Source: CAVQGF01 sp045807945
GTDB lineage: Bacteria > Acidobacteriota > Terriglobia > Terriglobales > Acidobacteriaceae
Assembly: GCA_045807945.1 (NCBI GenBank)
Contig: JBJMGI010000111.1
Span: 1-31,886, forward strand
Direction: 5' to 3'
Length of the DNA stretch: 31,886 bases
Positions 15,493 to 22,912 of the stretch are shown here, piece by piece; positions within the stretch are counted from its first letter, which is position 1; the number at the start of each line of letters is the position of its first letter. The position numbers and the translations under genes were made by a program. The notes beneath the pieces are model-generated. The model saw nothing but the letters and a program-made list of their open reading frames with translations. It searched no databases and was not told the DNA's origin.

Positions 15493-17141
15493 CTGGCATG
15501 ATCCTCGACGGTGAGTTGCAGGCCAGGAACGGACCGTCCGCCGCCAACCTGGTAATAAAAGACTTCGCCGTGGCAAAGTGGAGTGAAGCCGCGAATATCT
15601 TGGCTGCCTGGGTAAATAGGGACTTTGTGCACAGCGATCCCGTCGGCCCTAAGTTTCTGCAAGAGCCAATTGTTTGGAGTGGTAGCAATGAAGTATTCGT
15701 CTTGCACATTCTGCAGACTGTGCAGCGGGACGATGGGCACGGGGAAAACGTTGCGACCAGACCAAAGGTTCTGTTCCGGCGAATCCTCACCTTTGTATTC
15801 TCGGATCGCCGTGAAATCGACGGGAAATATTATCCGCCCCCGCAGCCGTGGCGAGTAGTAATTCAGCGGTAGTACCAACAAAGAATCTGAGACGACCACT
15901 GTGTCTGCCCATGGCGGGATCCGGTCACGTACGCGGAACAGTGCGGTGCGCTGGTTGATCCAATCGGAAGCGAAGACAGCTTCCCGTGTCACCACCCAGC
16001 CCAGAAGGATCAACAGCACAAGAGCTGTTGCGGCGGCGCTGCGGGCGAAAAGTTTGTACAAGATGACGGCAGCGGCGATCGCAAATCCATAACACAGCGG
16101 CAGAACGAACCGTGGGCTTAACATGCCACCGCGCACCAGCGCGATGAAATAGGCGATTACGGGATACAGCATCTGAAAAAAAACGGCGACGGCCTCGTGT
16201 CTAGGCAAAACCGGGGGCATGAACCGGCGTTTGCGTTCGTAGAGGTAGATTCCCAGGCCGGCGCAGATCGTGACCAGCGCGGGCAAAAAGATGGCTTCCA
16301 GCATCTGCTCGTAGCTGTCGTCGATTGCGCGGAACCTCACCTTGTTCCACGCGTGCGGGCTAAAGGTGGCGATCGCGTGGTTGATAAGCGGCAGATAGAA
16401 GTACAAGGGAACTGCGCCGATGGCTAGCGCGAGGCAGACGCGGTAATCGATTCTGCGGCGTTCGAGCGTGCGCACGAATTCGCCGGCCGCGATCGGAAAA
16501 AAGGCGAGCACAGCGAAATAGTTGGAAGAGATCCCCAACCCCAAAGCTATGGCCATCACTGCGGCTGCGCGGTTCGGGTGTCGGCCCTCAATCGTCCAGC
16601 GCCAGCTCAACAGGCTCAGCATCGCGAATCCGAGTGTCAGCGCGTAAGAGCGGCTCTCGTACGAATACTCGAAGGCAGCAGTCGCCATGAAGAAAAGCGT
16701 TCCTACGGCAGCATAGGTAACCGGCAGTCGCTTCTTCAGGAAAAGATAAAGACAGACTAAGCCCAGTCCGGAGGCGAGGATTGCGGGCAAACGGACGGCG
16801 AGTGAGCTGTCGCCGAAGATGCGCATCGACCACATCACCAGGATGTGCGTCAACGGAGGATTGGGGTCGATCCCATTAGCCAGGGCATGCCAGATAGCGC
16901 GAACGCTATTCAACTTGGCGGTGTAGAACGTGATGAACTCGTCAAACCAGAGCAGCCGGATCGAGGCCTGCGTGATCGTGATCGCCAAGTAAAGGGCAGA
17001 AATTCCCAGCAATACGCGAAGGGAATTCCGGTTTAAAGCGTCAATGAGCCTCGATAACCGAGAGCGCGCGGGGAATTGCAATGGCGCATCTTGTTGTTTC
17101 GGCGCATAGATTACCGGAGTTGTGGTGAGCGGCGTTGACAT
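15489..17141 (-). CDS. GT39-like (PMT/ArnT type) membrane glycosyltransferase
   Basis: A 550-residue polytopic protein. An N-terminal cytoplasmic stretch (about 40 aa) is followed by a first membrane helix. The acidic DE of LWFDEFITF lies in the first extracytoplasmic loop, the expected catalytic position for lipid-phosphate-sugar-dependent GT-C enzymes. NPPLTHILVMWSMRIFGDSSLAVRLPA and YESRSYAL are typical of the GT39/PMT superfamily. About ten more helices and a periplasmic C-terminal domain follow. Expected role: transfer of a sugar from a polyprenyl-phosphate donor to an envelope acceptor on the outer face of the inner membrane. Its stop overlaps the start of the mutase-like gene by ATGA, indicating coupled translation. 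The SD is weak. Confidence 0.86.
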   Translation of the reverse strand: MSTPLTTTPVIYAPKQQDAPLQFPARSRLSRLIDALNRNSLRVLLGISALYLAITITQASIRLLWFDEFITFYTAKLNSVRAIWHALANGIDPNPPLTHILVMWSMRIFGDSSLAVRLPAILASGLGLVCLYLFLKKRLPVTYAAVGTLFFMATAAFEYSYESRSYALTLGFAMLSLLSWRWTIEGRHPNRAAAVMAIALGLGISSNYFAVLAFFPIAAGEFVRTLERRRIDYRVCLALAIGAVPLYFYLPLINHAIATFSPHAWNKVRFRAIDDSYEQMLEAIFLPALVTICAGLGIYLYERKRRFMPPVLPRHEAVAVFFQMLYPVIAYFIALVRGGMLSPRFVLPLCYGFAIAAAVILYKLFARSAAATALVLLILLGWVVTREAVFASDWINQRTALFRVRDRIPPWADTVVVSDSLLVLPLNYYSPRLRGRIIFPVDFTAIREYKGEDSPEQNLWSGRNVFPVPIVPLHSLQNVQDEYFIATTPNNWLLQKLRADGIAVHKVPIYPGSQDIRGFTPLCHGEVFYYQVGGGRSVPGLQLTVEDHAR

Positions 17142-17346
17142 TTAATACGGGACCTTGCACTACGATGAGAGTAGTCATCGAGAAGTGGGCACTGTGTCAC
17201 GAACGGCAGCAGATGACGTCGTACTCGCGACCTGCGCTGCGGTGCTGGTGCCAATTTCCGCCAAAAAAATCGCGGCGCATGAACCTCTGCAATTTCGGCG
17301 CGAGCTGACTTACCGTTACAACACTGCGCGAGCGCATCCATCCGGC
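17142..17346. other. Divergent intergenic spacer
   Basis: About 205 bp separates the GT39-like and acyltransferase genes and must hold promoters for both. I found no convincing -35/-10 pair, riboswitch or small gene. Part of it is open in the acyltransferase frame back to 17155, but that translation has no membrane or signal character. Confidence 0.5.
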
Positions 17347-18546
17347 ATGTCTCCGGCGCGCGCTCGAATCCCGGAATTGGATGGACTCCGTGGCTTGGCG
17401 ATCGCGGCGGTGATGTGCTTTCACTCTGCCTTGTACTTCCCTATCGCAGGGGCGACGAGAAGTCTGTTCTTGTTTGGCTGGTCAGGCGTCGACCTCTTTT
17501 TCGTGATCTCAGGTTTTCTGATCGGCGGCATTCTGGTCGATCAACGCGAGGCAGGAAATTATTTCAGTGCCTTCTACTTGCGCAGGTTCTTCCGCATCGT
17601 CCCGGTTTACTTCGCTGTTCTTGCTGCCTACGGGTTTGCGTGGAGCATGGATGGGGCGATCCGACCCACCCTTGCGCGGGCGGTGGGCAGCCCCATGCAT
17701 TGGTATACATACCTCAGCATTACCAACAACTTTCAGATAGCGAAGCAGGATTCAATGGGATTTTTTCTGCCCGTGAGCTGGTCTTTAGCGATCGAAGAAC
17801 AGTTCTATCTCACACTGCCATTGCTTGTTTGGCTGGTGGCGCCCAAACATTTTCCGAAAGTGGTCGGGACCCTGATTGTGGCGGTGGTGTTGTTGCGCGC
17901 GAGTTCTTGTTGGTACGAGGTGGTCACGCAGAATCAGGCGTATGTGCTTCCATGGTTTCGCGCCGACGCGCTGTTGATGGGAGTGGGTTGCGCACTGCTG
18001 GTTCGCAATAATCGAGCGGTAGAGTGGATGCGCTCACACCGCGCACTACTCCTCGGAGCGCTAGGGGTTTTCGGCTTAGCAGTCATCGTTACGGGAACGC
18101 ACTTGCCACATTGGACAGCAAGCCCGAAATCTCCGCTGATGACGGTTGGGCTCACGCTCGTCGCGCTCATGTACGCGGCCCTTCTGCTTTTCTCGATCGT
18201 GCACCCTCCAGCAGCTTTGTCTCGCGCACTATCTCTACGACCACTGCAATGGATCGGCAAGGTCTCGTATTGCGTATACCTGGTGCATCAAGTCGCATTC
18301 GCGGCAGCCACGGTGCTCATCCTGCCGAGTTTGGAACAGTGGTTCCCGCGCGGCGCGCCATGGATAACCCTGTTCGCCGCACTCGCAGCGATCATTTTGA
18401 TCGCACAAATTTCCTGGGTGATCCTGGAGCGTCGGATGATCCGGGTAGGGCACCGCTTCGATTTCGAGCCTAAACCGGAGATGGGGCAGCCAGCCCTAAC
18501 GTTGGTGCCGCAGGGCGCGACGCAGCTTAGGGCTGCTGAAGAGTGA
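17347..18546 (+). CDS. Acyltransferase 3 (OafA/NodX-type) membrane protein
   Basis: A 399-residue multi-pass acyltransferase that would O-acetylate or O-acylate an extracytoplasmic carbohydrate. The N-terminus RIPELDGLRGLAIAAVMCFH is the family hallmark, with the catalytic His of the first helix. SGVDLFFVISGFLIGG and the arginine-rich YLRRFFRIVPVYF also match, and SWSLAIEEQFYL is the usual later motif. The frame is open back to 17155, but the ATG at 17347 places the conserved LDGLRG about ten residues from the start, as in relatives. It is divergent from the GT39-like gene, and its 3' end overlaps the convergent GH43 gene by 20 nt. Probably it modifies the product of the 12200-17141 cluster. 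Confidence 0.9.
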   Translation: MSPARARIPELDGLRGLAIAAVMCFHSALYFPIAGATRSLFLFGWSGVDLFFVISGFLIGGILVDQREAGNYFSAFYLRRFFRIVPVYFAVLAAYGFAWSMDGAIRPTLARAVGSPMHWYTYLSITNNFQIAKQDSMGFFLPVSWSLAIEEQFYLTLPLLVWLVAPKHFPKVVGTLIVAVVLLRASSCWYEVVTQNQAYVLPWFRADALLMGVGCALLVRNNRAVEWMRSHRALLLGALGVFGLAVIVTGTHLPHWTASPKSPLMTVGLTLVALMYAALLLFSIVHPPAALSRALSLRPLQWIGKVSYCVYLVHQVAFAAATVLILPSLEQWFPRGAPWITLFAALAAIILIAQISWVILERRMIRVGHRFDFEPKPEMGQPALTLVPQGATQLRAAEE

Positions 18547-20305
18547 AGACGCGCACGTAGTCAAAAGAGCCGGTGTAACCGGAGCCTCCCATCGAAACCA
18601 GCCCTAGACGCGCCGAGGTCCCGAGGTGGTGGTCCCAGGTGGAGCCTCGCTCCCAGTGAATCCCGTCATGGCTGGAGTAAGCGGTGTAGCTTTCGTGGTC
18701 GCTGAAAACGTGCCGCGCGATGCGCAGAAAAGTTGAATCGGCGGGAGATGAGACGGCAGACGTCCCGTACTTAGGGTATGCGTTCTGGACAGGTGCCACT
18801 CGTTTCCCGAACTCGATCTGGCGAGTGCCATGGATCGCAACTTCCACCAGCTTCACATAATTGGCGTCGTCGCTGTAAATGATTACGCCGCTTTGCACGT
18901 ATGGGAGAGAACCCGTGGCGGGCACGTTCGTGCTCAGCTTGACCTCCAGCAGAACATCGGAAGCCGGTAGCCACTCGTTCAAGATGGAAGCGAGAGTGCC
19001 GCTTTGCAGCTCCGCGTTTTGCGTGTTGAACAAAAAGGAACCGTTAGTGATGGAGTAGCTCGACGTCGAAGGCGGGCGGATCCAGCTCCACTGACTCGAC
19101 AGAGAAGTGCCCTCGAATTCTTCTGAAGATTGCTGGACTAACGTTCCCGGCGAATCCATTCCTTGCTCCAGATCTTCTGCCGAGCTTCCGCTGACGAGCG
19201 CGGGCGCGGCTTCTACGACGTCGCTCGGTCCCGCACCGCCGCGTGCTACCGGCCAGCCGTCGATCCAATCCAAACGATCCATCAGTGCGGGGCGGCGCGT
19301 GAGGCTTCCATTCAAATAGGGATGATTCACATCTATCGCGTGATAGATGATCCAATCCTGGCCGTTCGCGTCGGTGACCATGGTGTTGTGGCCCGGACCC
19401 ATCCAACGATTGCCATTCATGGCGAGCACAGGAGTGCCGCCCACGCGAGCATCAAGCAACGGCGCACCCTCCGCGTCTATGTAAGGTCCCAGCAGATTCG
19501 GTGAGCGCCCAGCAAATACGCTGTATCCGGTGAGGGGCCCACGGCAGCAGTCGCTTGCTGAGGCAAGCAGGTAAAAATAGTCCCCGTGCTTCACGACGTA
19601 GGCGCCCTCGTACCGATCGGACACCGTGATCTGCACTTCGCTCGCAGGTACAGAGGTCACGCCGTCGGGCGACAGTTGCCGCGCAGCGATGCCGCCGCCA
19701 AAGCTACCGAAAAAGATGTAGCGCTGCCCTGCGTCTTCAACCACTTCAGGATCGAGAGTCCAGCGACTCGGGCCGGAAGGCTCAATCACCGGGTTAGAAC
19801 TTGCGGACCACGGCCCCGTAGGAGAGACACTTGTGGCCACAAAGATCGCGCTACCGCCCAGTCCGATATTGGTATTCGAAGCGGCGTAATAAAGATGATA
19901 GAGACCGCCGAAAAACTTTATCTCCGGCGCCCAGATACTCGCGCCCGATGCGATCCATGAAGGCGCTTGTTGAAAGACATCACCAACATGGGTCCAGTTC
20001 ACAAGATCTGAAGACTTGAATATCGGAAGCCAATGAATGACGGATCCCTCATAAAGAGGGTCGGTGGTGCAGTATAGATACCAGTTTGGATCGGAGGGGT
20101 CTTGCTCGCGAATGATTGTGGGATCGGCGCAGCTCTCGACGGCTTGGCCGCTCGCGGTGACCATCCTCAATGGGTTCTTGTACTGGCCGGACGGAAGCGG
20201 CGCGGGGGCAAGGGTGGGTGCTGCAAACGCTGCAAACCGCGGCGAGGATGTGCCGGAACATCCGGAAAGCAGCAAGCAGCAGATCGCGGCACAGACAAGA
20301 CGCAT
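18527..20305 (-). CDS. Glycoside hydrolase family 43 lipoprotein with C-terminal beta-sandwich
   Basis: A 592-residue exported enzyme with a lipoprotein signal (LLSGC, lipidated Cys16). The five-bladed propeller carries the GH43 triad: general base D61 (SCADPTII), pKa modulator D185 (WTLDPEVV) and general acid E233 (DRYEGAYVVK). H306 in GPGHNTMV is the usual propeller-centre His. The likely activity is arabinanase, arabinofuranosidase or xylosidase on plant polysaccharide. Residues from about 395 to the end form a concanavalin-like (DUF1349-type) beta-sandwich, common after GH43 domains. No good SD is seen; the ATG lies inside a 12-bp palindrome. It acts at the cell surface or in the periplasm. 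Confidence 0.9.
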   Translation of the reverse strand: MRLVCAAICCLLLSGCSGTSSPRFAAFAAPTLAPAPLPSGQYKNPLRMVTASGQAVESCADPTIIREQDPSDPNWYLYCTTDPLYEGSVIHWLPIFKSSDLVNWTHVGDVFQQAPSWIASGASIWAPEIKFFGGLYHLYYAASNTNIGLGGSAIFVATSVSPTGPWSASSNPVIEPSGPSRWTLDPEVVEDAGQRYIFFGSFGGGIAARQLSPDGVTSVPASEVQITVSDRYEGAYVVKHGDYFYLLASASDCCRGPLTGYSVFAGRSPNLLGPYIDAEGAPLLDARVGGTPVLAMNGNRWMGPGHNTMVTDANGQDWIIYHAIDVNHPYLNGSLTRRPALMDRLDWIDGWPVARGGAGPSDVVEAAPALVSGSSAEDLEQGMDSPGTLVQQSSEEFEGTSLSSQWSWIRPPSTSSYSITNGSFLFNTQNAELQSGTLASILNEWLPASDVLLEVKLSTNVPATGSLPYVQSGVIIYSDDANYVKLVEVAIHGTRQIEFGKRVAPVQNAYPKYGTSAVSSPADSTFLRIARHVFSDHESYTAYSSHDGIHWERGSTWDHHLGTSARLGLVSMGGSGYTGSFDYVRVFTLQQP

Positions 20306-20312
20306 CGATGCG
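20301..20312. promoter_or_regulatory. Perfect 12-bp palindrome over the GH43 start codon
   Basis: CGCATCGATGCG is self-complementary and contains the GH43 ATG (20303-20305). It could be an operator or mask the start in the mRNA; it could also be chance. Confidence 0.25.
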
Positions 20313-20424
20313 CGATTCTAGGAACTCAGGAGAGCATAGGACATCGGTACAACGCCCGAGGCTCAGGCGAAAATTACCTGTGCCGCGATCGCATACACGT
20401 GTTCCTTTGAATCTCAGAGTGACG

Positions 20425-20475
20425 GTGCGATTATTCAATGAAAGAGGATTTGAACCTCCGACCCTTTGGCACCGA
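20425..20475 (-). pseudogene. Degenerate tRNA 3' fragment (T arm)
   Basis: On the minus strand, GGAGG-TTCAAAT-CCTCT forms a canonical T stem-loop (one G-U pair), preceded by a variable-loop-like AAAGGGTC. No matching acceptor 5' strand, D arm or anticodon arm can be found within 75 nt upstream, and there is no CCA. It is therefore a remnant rather than a functional tRNA. Such 3' ends are common attachment sites of integrating elements. Confidence 0.55.
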
Positions 20476-20476
20476 A

Positions 20477-21238
20477 TCAGCTCAAGATAATGCATGTTGT
20501 TGATTCGCTTAGCTTGGTTGATCTAATGAGACGGCCTTGTAACCTGAAGCTGACCGGGTCATTCGGGTCAAGGGCGACGGCCTGGTTGTAGTCTTGGATT
20601 GCGCGATCAAATTCGCCCTTTGACGCATAGCAAAGTCCACGGTTCCTAAAAGCGCGCGCGTGCTTAGGTCTGAGAAAGGCATCTCTGTCGAACTCTCGGA
20701 TGGCGCGATCGAACAACCCCTTTTCGAAATATGCGACCCCGCGGTCGTAAATCGCTTGCGCATAGTCAGCATCGATGCGGATGGCGCAATCCAAGTCTCG
20801 TAAAGCTAGATCCAATTCACCCTTGCTGCAGTAAGCTGCTCCACGACCTTTGAAAGCCCTCGCGTCGTTTGGATCAAGAAGCAGTACCTCGCTAAAATCC
20901 GCAATCGCGCGATCGTAGTCCTTAATTTCGCCATAGGACTCTGCCCGATTTCTGAGGAAGAGTGGGTCTTTCGGTGCCAGGCTGATAGCCCGATCGAAAT
21001 CCTCGATCGCGCGGTGGTGTTGCCCTTTGCCAGTGTATGCTCCGGCTCTTGTGTTATAGGCCAGCGCGTAATTGGGATCTATTCGGAGAGCTTCAGCGCA
21101 ATGCTCCATAGCACGATCGTAATCAACCGAGCAAACGCAGCGCCAACCCTCCTCGTTAGCTAGATCACGCCTCCACGTCGTGATATGGCCTGTGAAAACA
21201 GCTCTCATAAACCGCAGAAGCTTCAACCTGGCAATCAT
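20477..21238 (-). CDS. TPR-repeat protein, possibly truncated
   Basis: A 253-residue protein made of about five and a half tetratricopeptide repeats from residue 37 to 228. Each has the pattern GxAYxxKGxxDRAIxDFDxAIxLDPN, for example KGQHHRAIEDFDRAI and KGEFDRAIQDYNQAV. There is no signal peptide or membrane helix, so it is probably a cytoplasmic protein-protein scaffold. The last repeat breaks off and the tail (RLIRSTKLSESTTCIILS) does not look like TPR. The gene ends right beside the tRNA remnant, suggesting truncation by rearrangement. Base composition looks less GC-rich than its neighbours by eye. It follows the GH5-like gene by 47 nt. Partner and role are unknown. Confidence 0.8.
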   Translation of the reverse strand: MIARLKLLRFMRAVFTGHITTWRRDLANEEGWRCVCSVDYDRAMEHCAEALRIDPNYALAYNTRAGAYTGKGQHHRAIEDFDRAISLAPKDPLFLRNRAESYGEIKDYDRAIADFSEVLLLDPNDARAFKGRGAAYCSKGELDLALRDLDCAIRIDADYAQAIYDRGVAYFEKGLFDRAIREFDRDAFLRPKHARAFRNRGLCYASKGEFDRAIQDYNQAVALDPNDPVSFRLQGRLIRSTKLSESTTCIILS

Positions 21239-21285
21239 CAGTCTCTCTTCTTCTCCGTCGCAGACCGCCTCCGGTCAAGTGTGCT

Positions 21286-22896
21286 TCACTGGCATGGATT
21301 GGGACGGACGCTTGGGGACAAGTTGTTGGCAATTGAGCCGTCTCCCGCAGTTGCCCACCAGAATGGGCCGTCCGTTTGCTCCGAATCGGTCAGGTCCCAC
21401 GTCCACAATATCCAGCCGTTGATTCCCACACCGCAGGACTGTACCTGCCAGTCAACCAGCGCCGAGGATGCTTGCGCCTTTGTCGTAAACTGCGATTCAA
21501 GAACTCCGAATTCGCCCAATACCACCGGCTTGTCAAGGTGCCCGGCAAAACCGAAATTCTCCGCGTATTGTGCCATAGTGAGCTCGCCAGCGATGGGATA
21601 CGCAGAGAGATTGACGAAATCTGCGCTCGAATTGGCGATTGCTGGGTAGGGATTGATGAGGCGCGGATCGCCGATTCGATACGGGTTCGGTCCTTGTGCG
21701 GCGAAGAACCCCACAGTCACTAGAGCGCTAGGATCTACCGCGCGGATTGAGCTACGCACCTGATCAGTCCAGTACACCAGCGCGTCATCCATCATCTGAC
21801 GTCGTGCAACCGGATCCGACATATCGTATTCCTTCCCGTTGGCGGTGGTCACAGGTGTATTCAAAGTGAACGGGGGAAAATTCGAGTCGAACGATAGCTC
21901 TTCGCGGATCTGATACGCGAAGACCGCGTCCATGGGAGCATTGTGCGATACGAGCGATTGGATCAGATCACGCCAGAAGTTCTGGTTCGCTTGAACTCCA
22001 CCGCGGGTTAGGTAGTGTACGTTGAAGTTGGCGAAGGTAGCACAACAATACTGGTCTAATAGCTGCGCGTAGGTGCCGAAGTCGGGCGTGGAGTCGGCGG
22101 TAAGAATGACTTGAATTCCGTGGCTCTTCGCGCGACTCAAAAAATCCGCAAGATTTGCGACGTAGGCAGGATTCAGGCCGCCACTCGTGTTGCCGATCGA
22201 TACATTCACGCAGCATCCGTTCATCCACACCCTGGTAACGTTGTAACCAAACGCTTGCATTTCAGCGAGCGCCTGCTCGGAGCGCGCGCCGTCGTAAGCT
22301 CCTACGTTGAAAGTGGTGTGGTAGGTGGTAGCGCTTCCGTCTACACGGGTCTCAGGCCCTAGCCGGACGTAGTTATTGCCGCGTGGCACGAATTGAGTGC
22401 CCGCGACCACGTCATAGAATTCGCCCACACCGTTCACGGTGCGGACTGCGATGCGGTGCCGCTCGAACAGGGTCACGTTGGCTGTTCCCGACTTGGATGG
22501 CTCGGCGTTCGAGATTGCTGTAACCGTGATGCTCACATTCGCCGGCAGCGTGTTCGGCGCAAAATATCTGCCCAGCGACGTGATGGTGCCGTTTGTGCCA
22601 TCTCCGCCTGAAACGCCATTCACTTCCCAGTTCACTGACGTGTTGGTGGTGTTGGAAACGATGGCATTGAATTGAATCCAGGTGGTCGTCTGCAATTGCG
22701 TAGAGTTGGGAGAGACCCTCACTCCCACCGGCAGCGGAAGAGGAGGATTCCGCAATTCTACCTTTGGCTGCGGAGCTGAGATGGTGCACGCTTGAAGCGC
22801 CAAAACAGCCAGCAGCGAGAGCGAGAGAAGAAGGTAAAGATCCGACTTCCGGGTGCTCTTACCTCGCGTGATGGGAATCCCCAATTGTGCTTTCAT
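21286..22896 (-). CDS. GH5-like (cellulase-superfamily) lipoprotein with Ig-like domain
   Basis: A 536-residue exported protein. The N-terminal hydrophobic segment ends in a lipobox LQAC (Cys37). Residues about 55-145 form a bacterial Ig-like domain (NWEVNGVSGG, SLGRYFAPNT). Residues about 150-536 resemble a GH5/GH-A TIM barrel: FVPRGNNYVRLG, NVTRVWMNG, an acid/base candidate E332/E333 in AYQIREELSF, a nucleophile candidate E462 in VVLGEFGV, and GWILWTWD at the end of the barrel. The acid/base motif differs from the usual NEP, so activity is uncertain. A strong SD (AAAGGAGGA, 22901-22909) lies in the 16-nt gap after the TRAP permease, so it appears to be part of that operon. The substrate is unknown. 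Confidence 0.78.
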   Translation of the reverse strand: MKAQLGIPITRGKSTRKSDLYLLLSLSLLAVLALQACTISAPQPKVELRNPPLPLPVGVRVSPNSTQLQTTTWIQFNAIVSNTTNTSVNWEVNGVSGGDGTNGTITSLGRYFAPNTLPANVSITVTAISNAEPSKSGTANVTLFERHRIAVRTVNGVGEFYDVVAGTQFVPRGNNYVRLGPETRVDGSATTYHTTFNVGAYDGARSEQALAEMQAFGYNVTRVWMNGCCVNVSIGNTSGGLNPAYVANLADFLSRAKSHGIQVILTADSTPDFGTYAQLLDQYCCATFANFNVHYLTRGGVQANQNFWRDLIQSLVSHNAPMDAVFAYQIREELSFDSNFPPFTLNTPVTTANGKEYDMSDPVARRQMMDDALVYWTDQVRSSIRAVDPSALVTVGFFAAQGPNPYRIGDPRLINPYPAIANSSADFVNLSAYPIAGELTMAQYAENFGFAGHLDKPVVLGEFGVLESQFTTKAQASSALVDWQVQSCGVGINGWILWTWDLTDSEQTDGPFWWATAGDGSIANNLSPSVRPNPCQ

Positions 22897-22912
22897 CTGC
22901 TCCTCCTTTAAA

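Noticed and set aside
20425..20520. Intact tRNA gene
   Set aside because: Only the T arm and part of the variable region can be formed. The acceptor, D and anticodon arms are missing.
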